NCBI GenBank assembly: GCA_017384225.1
Contig: JAFNUD010000049.1
Location: 1 to 46,204 of the forward strand
DNA from: Paludibacteraceae bacterium
GTDB lineage: Bacteria > Bacteroidota > Bacteroidia > Bacteroidales > Paludibacteraceae
Reading direction: 5' to 3'
DNA length: 46,204 nt
This document shows positions 16,588-25,732 of this stretch, one piece after another (position 1 is the stretch's first letter; every line of letters begins with the position of its first letter). The notes under the pieces were generated by a model that ran no database searches, was not told where the DNA came from, and saw nothing but the letters and a program-made list of their open reading frames with translations. The position numbers and the translations under genes were made by a program.

Positions 16588-16897
16588 TTTAACATAAATA
16601 CGCTTCACTTCGTTCGCTACAAAAATATTAAAAAATCTCGTTTCATACTTTCTTTTGCTCATAAGGAGCAGCTCACTGCTGGATGAGCAAAACAAAGTTA
16701 TATTCTTGATGTTATTTCTTAATTTATTCTTTTGGTCTTGCTCACCAATGCAGCGCGCTGCATTCTTTTGAGCGAGAACAAAAGTTAACTTCTTTATTTT
16801 TAATTATTTTTGTAGGCATTGCAAATGCCGTATTTATGTTTCAAAATGTATTCTGTTTTTAACAAAAATACGCTCGTTACACTCGCTACATAAATAT
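16588..16897. repeat. ~310-bp hairpin-train repeat, right copy flanking GxxExxY gene 1
   Basis: It has the same modules and order as 15787-16100. The inner loop of the second hairpin reads ATGCAG-cgcg-CTGCAT here against ATGCAG-tacg-CTGCAT there, and the first unit reads AACATAAATACGC. The two copies could recombine and delete the GxxExxY gene. Confidence 0.88.
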
Positions 16898-16914
16898 CTA
16901 AAATCATGTTTTAT

Positions 16915-18423
16915 TCACCCTACTATCTCCCAATGACCACCTTTGTCAGGACCTATTCGGCGAAGGATTCCTTCTGTTTGCAACTTTGCAATTATTTTTG
17001 CGATTGCACGCCGAGAAATCCCGATACTATCGGCCATCTCCTGTGTAGATATCGTTGTATTAACAGCAATTAGTTCAAGTATTTTCTGTGAACTTTTCTG
17101 TGAACTTTTCTGTGAACTTTTCTGTGAACTTTTCCCTACAATTCCTATAGTATTCGCTATTGACAGATTATCAGCAGATGCATTGGACAGAGAACTCATT
17201 TTTATGGTAAACTCCATCCTCTCTGGCGCAAAGGATTGTTTGTAAGTAGGCATCATACCTGTAACATCGCTCCACACCGCAATAACACTTGGCACACCAC
17301 TACCCGCACGCTCACCTACACCAATAAGACCAAACATCTTCATCAATGTAGTATTGCGCGGATCAGAGATGCCACCTTCCAATGCCGTCTTCAAACTGAT
17401 ACGCATATCACCAGGATTAGCAAAAGACATTTTATCCAATCCTTTAATCACAACAGTGCCTTGACGACCATAATAGTCAGCATGCACAAGCGTGTTAAGC
17501 AATGCTTCGCGGACTGCCTCGTGCAATTTAGTGTCATCTACACGAGTCATACCATCTAAACGGAAAGGAACTGGTAAGTCACTTGTCAAACGATTAATGA
17601 TGCGATAGTAAAAGTCAAATAGATTTCCGCTCCAATCCCCTGATGAAGAAGTGACACGATGTGTCCAACGCATCGTTGGGTCTAACCGTTCTTGATAATC
17701 CAAGAAATACCCAGAAAATTCACGAACAATCTCATATTCATACCCAAACATAAGCAAACCAGCAACAGTAGGATGAATCTTATTATCTTCAGGAGAAAGC
17801 CCCATAGCACCAATGCGGCGTAGGAATAATTCATCCTCCAATTTTGACCAAACATGGTTAGCATGCTTAGCATTGAATCGCATGCGATAGTCTTTGATTG
17901 TATCAGTGCAGAAAACGGAATAATCCATCTCCGTTAACACCTTAGTATCCACACTCACAGGTGAAGCATCGCGGAAGAATGCGGACACTTGCTCGCGCGT
18001 GCAATGAAAATCGCCCTCGTGATTGCGACGATAAGTGCCTTTGATAGGGTCTGTGCCTACATATACAGGACGCATCTCTCTTTCCGCACGAGGAATTTCA
18101 ATCACCACAATCTGTTTATCCTCGACAGTCCTCACCGATACCATCTTATCGGTGAGAATATTAAGACTAATCTTTTGTGGATTATTGATGGTATTCCAAA
18201 AATCCCTAACCAACTCATCGGGATCATTTACACCAGTGATGTGCAATTGATGATTTTTGTCTTCCTCTACACCCAATACTATAAGTCCACCTTCCGAATT
18301 AGCAAACGACGAATATGTCTCCCAAATGCTATTAGGAAGGCTATTGGTTGCTTTCTTAACCTCTAAACAATTATCCTCTCTATACTCAGATAAGTTACTA
18401 ATATCAAAGGTTATTTTTTGCAT
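16915..18423 (-). CDS. AlbA_2/HATPase-type ATP-binding regulator with winged-helix tail
   Basis: A 502-residue protein. The N-terminal AlbA_2 (formerly AAA_4) domain has LEVKKATNSLP and FANSEGGLIVLGVEED (~40-55). A middle HATPase_c-like section has ALLNTLVHADY, PRNTTLMKMFGLIGVGERAGSG-type ATP-lid motifs, and the C-terminus has a winged-helix segment (STQEMADSIGISRRAIAKII). A linker of four SSQK units precedes that helix-turn-helix. Such proteins are taken to be transcription regulators, often accessory. It has its own promoter (18450-18481). Confidence 0.85.
   Translation of the reverse strand: MQKITFDISNLSEYREDNCLEVKKATNSLPNSIWETYSSFANSEGGLIVLGVEEDKNHQLHITGVNDPDELVRDFWNTINNPQKISLNILTDKMVSVRTVEDKQIVVIEIPRAEREMRPVYVGTDPIKGTYRRNHEGDFHCTREQVSAFFRDASPVSVDTKVLTEMDYSVFCTDTIKDYRMRFNAKHANHVWSKLEDELFLRRIGAMGLSPEDNKIHPTVAGLLMFGYEYEIVREFSGYFLDYQERLDPTMRWTHRVTSSSGDWSGNLFDFYYRIINRLTSDLPVPFRLDGMTRVDDTKLHEAVREALLNTLVHADYYGRQGTVVIKGLDKMSFANPGDMRISLKTALEGGISDPRNTTLMKMFGLIGVGERAGSGVPSVIAVWSDVTGMMPTYKQSFAPERMEFTIKMSSLSNASADNLSIANTIGIVGKSSQKSSQKSSQKSSQKILELIAVNTTISTQEMADSIGISRRAIAKIIAKLQTEGILRRIGPDKGGHWEIVG
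17086..17133 (-). repeat. 12-bp tandem repeat encoding (SSQK)4
   Basis: Four perfect copies of CTGTGAACTTTT on the plus strand, read in frame as SSQK. The linker is of the kind seen in this protein family; copy number may vary by slippage without frameshift. Confidence 0.9.
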
Positions 18424-18449
18424 TTTTCGGCATTATCATATTCACGCTG

Positions 18450-18481
18450 CAAAGGTACTAAAAAGTTTTGAATTATGCAAT
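18450..18481 (-). promoter_or_regulatory. Promoter of the AlbA_2 regulator gene
   Basis: Minus strand: ATTG (18481-18478; one mismatch to TTTG), 20 nt, TACCTTTG (18457-18450), 26 bp before the start codon at 18423. Confidence 0.6.
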
Positions 18482-18573
18482 TTTTTATCATTTTATTTTT
18501 TCTTATACAAAAACATCAATCAATCATCTTGCTAAAGTTCCATTAGGCCTACCGCAGGTACATCCATAATCAT

Positions 18574-18890
18574 TCAGCCATGGCTGTGTTTTGCTCAAGA
18601 CGCGTAGCGGATTGGGGAGTTGTGCTGGCACAACGAAGCAAAACCTAATGTCCATTGGACTGATAGACTCCGAAAGACTATGAAAAGTTCGAAGAACATT
18701 ATAAGCCTTTGGTGGCGATTGGCTGCTTAGCAGACAAAGAGTGAGGGAATGATTGTCCGAATCCATGCTTGCATGAGTGAGGGAAATCAGACCAACACTC
18801 GTATGATGAACCTGTTCAGCATTGCCACCAAATATTCGTTGAAATATTTTTGTATATTTTTGTAGCAAGCGAAGCGCAGCGTATTTTTGA
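18574..18890 (-). repeat. Structured repeat, class I variant (copy E)
   Basis: A ~317-bp element nearly identical to 21028-21345. In minus-strand order: a TAGC...GCTACAAAAATA-type unit, closing stem TTTGGTGGC/GCCACCAAA (18832-18824 with 18716-18708), an inner CTGCT/AGCAG hairpin, a GTTC-ttc-GAAC mini-hairpin, GTCC/GGAC, then TTTTGCTT...GAGCAAAA enclosing GTTGTGC/GCACAAC, and a final CAGCC/GGCTG hairpin. It occupies the whole space between the divergent AlbA_2 and hipB promoters. Confidence 0.85.
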
Positions 18891-18927
18891 CTTAAAAATC
18901 TAAAAAGTTTCCTTTTTTGCAAAAACA

Positions 18928-18959
18928 TTTTGTCATATCCAAAAAATATCGTACCTTTG
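18928..18959 (+). promoter_or_regulatory. hipBA promoter
   Basis: TTTTG at 18928-18932, 19 nt, TACCTTTG at 18952-18959; the ATG of hipB follows at 18997. It is a textbook Bacteroidetes promoter. Confidence 0.8.
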
Positions 18960-18996
18960 CAGAAAAATAATACTATAATATCTAAAATCGCATAAT

Positions 18997-19347
18997 ATGG
19001 GAGATATTGAATACAATAGTAGCAATTTACTATACCAGTTTGACACAGAAACACCCGAGGATATCATGCGCCTATTGGCGCAGCAGCTCAAAGCCCGTCG
19101 TCTGGAGCGCGGACTATCGCGCGAGGCACTGTCGTTGATGAGCGGTGTGCCCGTGTCAACAATCACCAAGTTCGAACAGCAAGCCACTCTCTCGCTTCGT
19201 CAGTATGTGGCGATATGCCAAGCATTGGGTTATAAGGAGCCTGTCAAACAACTTATGGCGCAGCCCATATACCATACGATGGAAGAATTAGAAACCATAC
19301 GCAACAACCAAGATCGTAAGCATGGACGCAATACATTCCGTAAATAA
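18997..19347 (+). CDS. hipB: HipB-like XRE-family antitoxin
   Basis: A 116-residue DNA-binding protein with a Cro/C1 helix-turn-helix at ~28-85 (RLLAQQLKARRLERGLSREA, then SGVPVSTITKFEQQA). It pairs with the HipA-like kinase, whose start codon lies 26 bp inside this gene, so translation is coupled. By analogy HipB binds HipA and represses the operon. An N-terminal extension of ~25 residues precedes the HTH. Confidence 0.88.
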   Translation: MGDIEYNSSNLLYQFDTETPEDIMRLLAQQLKARRLERGLSREALSLMSGVPVSTITKFEQQATLSLRQYVAICQALGYKEPVKQLMAQPIYHTMEELETIRNNQDRKHGRNTFRK

Positions 19348-20422
19348 GTTGCTGGTCTTTTACCGTCAGCAATGGGTAGGCACCCTCGGTCGCACACCTG
19401 ACAATACACGTTGTACCTTCCAGTATGCACCCGAATGGCTACAGAGTGGCTTCTCCATCTCCCCCTTGGAGTTACCCCTGCGTGCGGAGCTATTCATTGC
19501 GCAGCCTACGCCGTTCTACGGCAATTTTGGTATCTTTGAGGATAGTCTGCCCGATGGGTATGGTAGGTATCTGCTCAATCGCCTATTGCAGCGACATAGT
19601 GTAGATGAGCTATCGTTGTCGCCTCTTCAGCGTTTGGCAATAGTAGGATCAAGTGGTATGGGCGCATTGCGGTATGAACCAGAGATGTTTGAGGCCGAAA
19701 AGCACTTATTGCCCGAGCTCAACACCCTGCAACAGATGGCCCTGGATGTGCTATCAGAGAAGACAATGGAGGGGGTGGACACATTGTACTACAATAGTGG
19801 CAATAGTGGCGGTTGTCGTCCGAAATGTCTTTATCGCGATGATGAGGGGCAATGGATCGTGAAGTTTCGCCACACATACGACCCAATAGACATGGGAGAG
19901 CAAGAGTATCGATACAACCAGTTGGCTGAAGCCTGCGGCATCATTGTTCCGCAATATAAATTGCTGAGTGGTAGCTATTTTGCCAACAAGCGTTTTGATA
20001 TAGATGCAGCTGGGCAAGCGTTGCATGTGGCAACAGCAGCGGCATTGTTGCGCGAGAACATCCATCCGCCTAAGACGGATTATAAGGTGTTGTTGGCTCT
20101 AACGGGCTACATTACGCAGAGCCCAGGCGAAGTGGAGCAGATGTTCAGACGAATGGTGTTTAATGTGTTGATTGGCAACAAGGATGATCATGCCAAGAAC
20201 TTCTCGTTTATCCATCTGGAGGATGGGTGGCATCTTGCTCCAGCATACGACTTGACACGTTGTGTACAGGGGTACAATGGCGAGCACGCTACCTCTGTGA
20301 TGGGGAATGGGGTTCCCACGGAGAGTGATCTGCTCAAGGCTGCTGAGAGTATCCGTATTTCTCGTGCAAGGGCTATGGAGATTATCCACGAGATGAAAGA
20401 TTGCATTGCTTCCATGAGTTAG
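19322..20422 (+). CDS. hipA: HipA-like serine/threonine kinase toxin
   Basis: A 366-residue HipA-family kinase, somewhat shorter than E. coli HipA (440). The N-terminal HipA_N part (QWVGTLGR, then FGIFEDSLPDGYGRYLL) is followed by SGGCRPKCL (the GG-x-RPK-type ATP loop), WIVKF, the catalytic loop NKDDHAKNFSF and metal-binding PAYDLTR. HipA toxins phosphorylate glutamyl-tRNA synthetase or related targets; the target here is unknown. Start ATG at 19322 overlaps hipB. This is the only plus-strand operon inside the glycan locus, hence probably an insertion. Confidence 0.9.
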   Translation: MDAIHSVNKLLVFYRQQWVGTLGRTPDNTRCTFQYAPEWLQSGFSISPLELPLRAELFIAQPTPFYGNFGIFEDSLPDGYGRYLLNRLLQRHSVDELSLSPLQRLAIVGSSGMGALRYEPEMFEAEKHLLPELNTLQQMALDVLSEKTMEGVDTLYYNSGNSGGCRPKCLYRDDEGQWIVKFRHTYDPIDMGEQEYRYNQLAEACGIIVPQYKLLSGSYFANKRFDIDAAGQALHVATAAALLRENIHPPKTDYKVLLALTGYITQSPGEVEQMFRRMVFNVLIGNKDDHAKNFSFIHLEDGWHLAPAYDLTRCVQGYNGEHATSVMGNGVPTESDLLKAAESIRISRARAMEIIHEMKDCIASMS

Positions 20423-20615
20423 CGTTAGGGATATTCTATAGGCACCACAAGTACTATAGACCAAACCATAGCGTTAGTTCATGGACCACCGGAGGTACAT
20501 GACTCTTGTAAGTGATACTATTTTATACAAAAATACGCTGCGCTTCGCTTGCTACAAAAATTTTTAAAAATATCGGGATTTTGTTTAAGACAATTATAGA
20601 CAATTCCAGGGTGGT
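20423..20615. repeat. Repeat-rich leader of class I element A
   Basis: The stretch contains a GACCACCGGAGGTACA motif (20481-20496) also found at 33168-33183, an ACAAAAATACGC...GCTACAAAAATT unit (20527-20561) and two AGACAATT units (20588-20603). No coding sequence is seen. Confidence 0.7.
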
Positions 20616-20908
20616 ATTTGGTGCTGATGCCACATTACATTTAGGCATCGCCAGATAAATGTCCTAACATAAGTTGCTGATGTGAACATCGCAACTCCTG
20701 TTTGTCCACTTATCTTACGTCCTGCTTTGGCAGTCCGTTGCACCAAATAGATTTCAATGTTCTTCGAACTATTTTAGATGTTCTTCGAACTTTTCACCGA
20801 ATTTATCTCCCCTCGGTCGAACTTATGATGTTCTCCGAACAGACCATCGGTTTTGACTCGCGCTACTTCGTACCGCTTCTACATCTGCCTATGGCATCTG
20901 CGTCACAA
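20616..20908 (+). ncRNA. Class I structured element (copy A), candidate RNA or cruciform
   Basis: Core 20616-20748 is closed by ATTTGGTGC/GCACCAAAT and contains GATGCC/GGCATC, the conserved AGATAAATGTCC, AGTTGC/GCAACT with inner GATGT/ACATC, and CTGC/GCAG. After the core come mini-hairpins of GTTC(T)(T/C)CGAAC type (20759, 20780, 20830 region), CCGA/TCGG, and a terminal TTTTGAC/GTCACAA stem (20851-20908, one mismatch). Copies B (33326) and C (40968, inverted) keep the layout with different stem sequences. Whether it is transcribed is unknown. Confidence 0.65.
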
Positions 20909-21027
20909 CACTGCCTTTGGCAGGGAATGGGCGATAAGGTGAAAGGTTAGAGGCGAAAGGCACGGATAGCGGCACGCCGCAGACTCCAGCCAATAGCCAA
21001 TAACCAATAGCCAATCACCCATAACTT

Positions 21028-21345
21028 CAGCCTCTAAAGGCTGTGTTTTGCTCAAGACGCGTAGCGGATTGGGGAGTTGTGCTGGCACAACGAAGCAAAA
21101 CCTAATGTCCATAGGACTGATAGACTCCGAAAGACTATGAAAAGTTCGAAGAACATTATAAGCCTTTGGTGGCGATTGGCTGCTTAGCAGACAAAGAGTT
21201 AGGGGATAATTGTCCGAATCCATACTTGCATGAGTGTGGGAAATCAGACCAACACTCGTATGGTGAACCTGTTCAGCATTGCCACCAAATATTCGTTGAA
21301 ATATTTTTGTATATTTTTGTAGCTATCTTTAAGATGGCGTATTTT
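21028..21345 (-). repeat. Structured repeat, class I variant (copy D), inverted relative to copy A
   Basis: Nearly identical to 18574-18890. The closing stem is GCCACCAAA (21281-21289)/TTTGGTGGC (21165-21173), one base pair longer and compensated relative to GCACCAAA. At the right end the GC-rich unit is replaced by a clean hairpin ATCTT/AAGAT between the same TTTTTGTAGC and GCGTATTTT flanks. Copies A and D lie in opposite orientations about 120 bp apart. Confidence 0.85.
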
Positions 21346-21356
21346 GTATAAAAAAA

Positions 21357-21482
21357 TAGTGGTAGTGAGTAGCAGCATGCTACGATAGTGGATGGTAGAT
21401 TGGGCGATGGGGAAGTTTACTTGCACAATCAACCAAGAGGCCAGACACAAGAAATATGAGCAGCATATCTCAACTACCGCTA
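21357..21482 (+). repeat. Four-way-junction element (copy F)
   Basis: Closing arms TAGTGGTAGT (21357-21366) and ACTACCGCTA (21473-21482) pair over 10 positions with one G-T. Inside are GTAGCA/TGCTAC, GATTG/CAATC capped by AAGTTTACTT, and ATATG/CATAT. Copy G at 33635-33753 shares GATAGTGGATGG and AAGTTTACTT but has different stems in the same places. Confidence 0.72.
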
Positions 21483-21754
21483 ACATCCTTGAATTGACGT
21501 CTAATTGACGATCATTGTCTTAAAATACAAAACCTGTTATTTTTGAATATTTTTGCAGAAAACACGATCCTGGAATTGTCACCATATTGTCACTAATTGT
21601 CTTAAACAACAATCCCGATTTTGAATATTTTTATAGCAAGCAGAGCGCAGCGAGTAGGATGCTATATTTCCCGCGTATCTGTGCTTATCCGTGTTCTTCC
21701 GTAGGAGATTAGACTCCCGCATGTTCATTGCTAAAGTTTTCTGCAAGACTTATT
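21483..21754. other. Non-coding stretch with AATTGTC-type units
   Basis: The stretch holds short AATTG(A/T)C units (21491-21513, 21574-21605) like those at 4891 and 20588, two GAATATTTTTGCAG/GAATATTTTTATAGC units and a degenerate TAGC...GCGAG unit (21630-21656). No gene or clear promoter was found. Confidence 0.6.
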
Positions 21755-22858
21755 CTACGCGTCTTCATCTAAAGCGCGTTTAAGTGATTCAATATACCCA
21801 TGCCCATATTTCAAACATGGTTCCATATAATTACCTTCCCCCCATTCGTTCCAAGATTTCAGGAATACTACTTTGTTCTGTTTATGTGCAATCATTGAGA
21901 ACACATCTTTGCAGTGTCTATAAAATGCATCTGGTGTCGCTTTATGTAGTACCATCGCCCCTATACCTCGACGGGCGGTATTATCCCAATTAGGTATCAG
22001 TACTGGTGCTATGTTTTCATCTTTGAAACAATCGTCCAATAATTTAGGGCGTATTTTGTCGTAATTATACACACCTAATGGAATATGCGACACACGCGAC
22101 AATAGCGTTTTAGAGAAACGATATAACTTACGCATAAACGATGTACCTCCAATAGATTCAACATTGCTCTTACAGCACACCACTTTTTGCTCGCACAAAT
22201 CATGCACAGGATTATTGACATCCGTTATATCATCTACATACGACATAAAGTAAAAGCTTGGTAGTCCCTCCTGTTTTGCCAATTCTTGCCAGCGCTGCAT
22301 ATATTGCTCCACATGGGGTATATCTGCTGCATGGTATAAGACAAATACCAATCGGCCATCTATTTTGTAGTAGCGCGCATCTTTGAAGGTGTCCAACAAT
22401 GTGTAAAAATGTAAGTCCCAATCTTTCTCGCCAGGGTATTCCTGTGACATTATTGCCTGCATATCCAGCATATTATGCTCGCTACTCCACATCTTCTTAT
22501 ACCATGTATGGTTTGCCCAGCACATGCAGAACGGCAAATCAGAGGTATCGTTTTGCACAACCTCTCGCAATGGCATTTCCAGCAACTGCTTGCCATTACC
22601 AAACCAATAGTGATAGTAGCAAAATGCAGATATACCTGCGTCCTTTGCTAACTCGGCTTGAGCTTCACGCACTTGAGGTAAGCGCAAATCATAATATCCC
22701 AAATCTGCAGGTACAAGTGGTTGATTGTGCCCGCGGAATAAAGGTTGCGCTTTACCGACATTAGTCCACTCAGTAAACCCAGGTCCATACCATTCGTTAT
22801 TCTCGGATACGGGATGATATTGAGGAAGATAAAATGCTATTACTTCGATTCTATTCAT
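21755..22858 (-). CDS. WbsX-like glycosyltransferase/GH99-like protein
   Basis: A 367-residue WbsX family protein (Glyco_tranf_WbsX, related to GH99-like domains) found in O-antigen and capsule clusters. Signature stretches are AFYLPQYHPVSENNEWYGPG (4-23), FTEWTNVGKAQPLF, CYYHYWFGNGK, CMCWANHTWYKKMW and, at the C-terminus, FLKSWNEWGEGNYMEP. The exact reaction is unproven; it probably builds or trims the repeat unit in the cytoplasm. Its ATG overlaps the stop of the GT4 gene by 4 bp. Confidence 0.9.
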   Translation of the reverse strand: MNRIEVIAFYLPQYHPVSENNEWYGPGFTEWTNVGKAQPLFRGHNQPLVPADLGYYDLRLPQVREAQAELAKDAGISAFCYYHYWFGNGKQLLEMPLREVVQNDTSDLPFCMCWANHTWYKKMWSSEHNMLDMQAIMSQEYPGEKDWDLHFYTLLDTFKDARYYKIDGRLVFVLYHAADIPHVEQYMQRWQELAKQEGLPSFYFMSYVDDITDVNNPVHDLCEQKVVCCKSNVESIGGTSFMRKLYRFSKTLLSRVSHIPLGVYNYDKIRPKLLDDCFKDENIAPVLIPNWDNTARRGIGAMVLHKATPDAFYRHCKDVFSMIAHKQNKVVFLKSWNEWGEGNYMEPCLKYGHGYIESLKRALDEDA

Positions 22859-23784
22859 GGCAATATGTTTTCATATATTGTTTTAATGGTTTTTGCGACC
22901 TCTTTATTTGTTAATTGTAAGTGTAAAATACGCTCACGCCCATTCGTTCGTTCACCTGATGCTATCACTTTTTGAATCTTATCTGCTACATCGGCTGGAT
23001 CAAAGGTAGTTACATATGAGTTGCTCACCCCATCCAGCAGATAGGCAATATCCGCCACATCAGTAGCTACTATCGGGCAGTTGTATGCCATGGCTTCTTT
23101 CAGCACCTGTGGTGATCCTTCGCTCTTGGTAGGCAATAGCAGCATATCACAAGCGTTGTACAGTAGCGTTACTTGTTCGCGTGTAAATCCCTTCATCTCA
23201 ATCAAATTAATATCATCTCTATTGAGAATATTCAATGCCGCATTTGCCAATGCCACATTCTTTCTGAGGTTGGAAAATGCCCCACCAAAGAGGATATTTA
23301 TCTTATCCTTGGGCAAATTCATCACATGCTGTGCAGCAGTTTTATCTATCATATCTGTCATCTCTATACCACAAGGTTTGATAGTGTAACTCTTAGGCTT
23401 AAGATATAATTTATCATATATGTGCTGTGCCACACAGATGGTATGCGCTGCGCGTTGTATCGCCAGCGATGTGATGATATTACCATACCATGACAATGTT
23501 TCACCATTATGACATGTTATCACTATGGGCACTTTTGATTGCATTACACACAACGCACCACATAAACCAAAATGAGCATGAATCAAATCGGGTTGAAACT
23601 CCTTGATAACCATCTGCAAGCGTCTATAGTTGCTCAAGTATCCTATGACTCCTTTGCCTACAACCGAAAAGTATCCTATATCGACTCCCAACACGCGCAA
23701 ACTTTCACCTTGTTCACGCACAAAGGTATATTTCTCGCTATTGCCTGCTACGGCATTGCCGCTATGTACCAATAAAACTTTCAT
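22855..23784 (-). CDS. GT4-family glycosyltransferase
   Basis: A 309-residue GT-B glycosyltransferase, short but complete. The N-terminus MKVLLVHSGNAVAGNSEKYT and a Rossmann-like HAHFGLCG segment lead into a C-terminal GT4 domain with LPTKSEGSPQVLKEAMAYN, the E-x(7)-E nucleotide-sugar motif (E-G-S-P...E-A), and CPIVATDVADIAYLLDG. It lies 5 bp after the acetyltransferase gene and overlaps WbsX. The sugar donor is unknown. Confidence 0.9.
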   Translation of the reverse strand: MKVLLVHSGNAVAGNSEKYTFVREQGESLRVLGVDIGYFSVVGKGVIGYLSNYRRLQMVIKEFQPDLIHAHFGLCGALCVMQSKVPIVITCHNGETLSWYGNIITSLAIQRAAHTICVAQHIYDKLYLKPKSYTIKPCGIEMTDMIDKTAAQHVMNLPKDKINILFGGAFSNLRKNVALANAALNILNRDDINLIEMKGFTREQVTLLYNACDMLLLPTKSEGSPQVLKEAMAYNCPIVATDVADIAYLLDGVSNSYVTTFDPADVADKIQKVIASGERTNGRERILHLQLTNKEVAKTIKTIYENILP

Positions 23785-23789
23785 ATCGT

Positions 23790-24416
23790 TTAATTTTTAA
23801 ATCGCGGATGCTTGACTCCGTTTGAATCAATATATGAATAAATGTAACCTTCCGATCCTCTCATAGAGATTACTTTTGCAGGAGAACCAACAACTACCGA
23901 ATTGTCCTGCACATCTCGAGTCACAACACTATTCACACCTATTGCCACATTATTGCCAATTGTTATTCCACCAAAAATTCTCGTCCCTGAACCAATATAG
24001 ACATTATTGCCTATAGTTGGGATTCCTCCTCGATCACCACGATATGCTACTCCAATTGTACATGTTTGAATTATATTTACATTTTCTCCTATTTCACGAG
24101 CATTAATCACTATTGATCCCCAATGTCCAATATAAAATCCTTTGCCGATTTTGATACTTGGAGATATTTGTATACAGGTTTTATTACGTAGATTTTGTAA
24201 TTTTAGATATGCATACATCCTCCATAAAATCATCCAATTTCGACCATAAGTAAACTGAACATGACGCAACCAAAATACATATCTGTAATTAGGGTGGCGC
24301 AAATAATATTTAATCCATTTCAAAGGGTGAATTTCTCCATGATACTCGACATATCTAAAAGCATCTGCATATAGATAATCTTTAAATTCTTTCCATGATC
24401 TAAAATACTTATTCAT
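23790..24416 (-). CDS. Serine-acetyltransferase-like hexapeptide O-acetyltransferase
   Basis: A 208-residue CysE-like LbH acetyltransferase. A helical N-terminal part is followed by hexapeptide repeats (IKIGKGFYIGHWGSIVINA, then TIGVAYRGDRGGIPTIGNNV, SGTRIFGGITIGNNVAIGVN, VVVGSPAKVI). In this setting it probably acetylates a glycan sugar rather than serine. The start codon ATG (24416-24414) is inside the 9-bp target duplication of an IS4-family element that ends at 24418. The gene is therefore intact but cut off from its upstream operon and needs a promoter from the IS or read-through. Confidence 0.88.
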   Translation of the reverse strand: MNKYFRSWKEFKDYLYADAFRYVEYHGEIHPLKWIKYYLRHPNYRYVFWLRHVQFTYGRNWMILWRMYAYLKLQNLRNKTCIQISPSIKIGKGFYIGHWGSIVINAREIGENVNIIQTCTIGVAYRGDRGGIPTIGNNVYIGSGTRIFGGITIGNNVAIGVNSVVTRDVQDNSVVVGSPAKVISMRGSEGYIYSYIDSNGVKHPRFKN

Positions 24417-24417
24417 A
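24409..24417. repeat. Left target-site duplication of the IS element
   Basis: TTATTCATA here and at 25733-25741, immediately outside the inverted repeats. Confidence 0.8.
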
Positions 24418-25732
24418 CACTAGTGTCCCATTAAAAATCGGGAGGTTTAAAAATTAATTAATAATTGCCCATTTGGGTCAAATTGATCTTTGACATTACT
24501 GATTTTAGGTTTAGCGAAAAGTTCTCTCAATGGGATTTTCTCGATAAGAGTAACGCTCAATTTTTGAAGCATCTCATACGTAGAGATTCCAATCTTGAGT
24601 TCCTGCTGAATGATTGCCACTAAGCAATATGTGGTCATCGCAGCATAGACCTGTATCTTTACAGCGTTCTCAGTTGTACCCAAATTTCTTAATCTTAAGG
24701 TGCTGTTTGAGCCACTTAAAGAACAATTCTACCTGCCAACGATTCCGATAGAGATTAGCTATTTCCAATGCGGATAAATTCATTGCATTGGTCAAAAAGA
24801 CTAACTCTCTACCTTATTCTTCATCCCAATAACGTACCATTCGGAGTTCCTCTGGATAACGTTTTGAGCTGTAGTAACCAGTCAAATGGATACGTACATC
24901 GCTTCGTACATTCTTAGGCATTCTGCGTTTCCACTTGGTGATTTCGTAGCGGATATTATCTTTCGCCCGAATCACCAAGTACGCTCCTATTTGATGAATA
25001 TGATAAAGACGTTTAAAGTCATCATATGCTCTGTCAAATATGTAGTAAGCACCTATCTCATAAGGGATTACATCCATCGTATTTACATCATGTACAGATG
25101 CTGCCGTAACGAGAAAGAATGAAGGTATCTGCGTTTCTACATCAAATAAGGTGTGTGCTTTAATACCTCCTTTATGTTTACGAAACGTAGCCCACCAAAA
25201 TACCGCCAAGCAGAGATCTATCGTTGTAGAGTCAAAAGCATATACGTGCCCACTGAGATTAAAAATCACAGTTGCACGTTTGCGTCTTGCTTCATCAATG
25301 ACATAGTAGGCGAACTCCTCAAAGATGCGATAGTCGCGTACTTGGTTGGCGTATGCCAGATTAGTTTTTGAGACATTTTTACCGATGCCAAGATGATAAC
25401 ACTTTCCATGGTGTGCATCTAAAGCAGAGATAAGATCTCGCAGACTTTCACGATTGCATAACTGACCAAACATGAGTGCAAGTAATTGATTCCAGCATGT
25501 AAAATGCTTCACATACTTATCACCATAATAATTGGTTACGATGCGATTGAATTTGCTCCTATTGAGGAAACTTATAAGCTGTGCAAAAACATATTTGTCT
25601 TGATTCATATGCAGAGAATGTTAATCTGCTGCAAAATTACAATTTCAAATCCGTTTGCACAAATTTTCGATATAAATTCCTAATTATCAATAATTTCAAA
25701 GAACACTTTTTGATTTTAATGGGACAGTACTG
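24418..25732 (-). mobile_element. IS4-family insertion sequence (1315 bp), inactivated
   Basis: Terminal inverted repeats are CACTAGTGTCCCATTAAAAA (from 24418) and CAGTACTGTCCCATTAAAAT (from 25732 inward), matching in about 17 of 20. They are flanked by a 9-bp direct duplication TTATTCATA. It contains one transposase gene on the minus strand, broken by a nonsense codon and a frameshift. It is inserted between the membrane glycosyltransferase (25751) and the acetyltransferase (23790). Confidence 0.87.
24447..25608 (-). pseudogene. IS4-family transposase, broken by a stop codon and a frameshift
   Basis: A DDE transposase starting MNQDKYVFAQLISFL. The first catalytic Asp is in YAFDSTTIDLCL, the second in YIFDRAYDDF, and the Glu in YRNRWQVELFFKWLKQH. 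After RYWDEE an in-frame TAA (24814-24816) replaces what is usually a Lys codon. Translation then resumes in the same frame (GRELVFLTNAMN) until a small deletion near KKFG shifts the rest (GTTENAVKIQVYAAM ... LLINF) to another frame ending at 24447. Two independent lesions show that it is dead. Confidence 0.85.

Noticed and set aside
15787-16897. CRISPR-like array
   Set aside because: The repeats are unequal modules with conserved spacers between them, not regular direct repeats with unique spacers, and no cas gene is present.
16915-18423. Four SSQK units as the same in-frame element as in the glycan genes
   Set aside because: It is a simple 12-bp tandem repeat typical of this regulator family, without the hairpin core or KGxExxEAD peptide.
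20616-21482. Integron attC sites or tRNA-like genes
   Set aside because: The branched elements lack the attC R'/R'' core GTTRRRY/RYYYAAC and an integrase, and lack tRNA T-loop and anticodon-arm invariants.
24418-25732. Programmed frameshift in the IS transposase
   Set aside because: There is an in-frame TAA as well as a deletion, and no slippery sequence at the junction, so decay is simpler.
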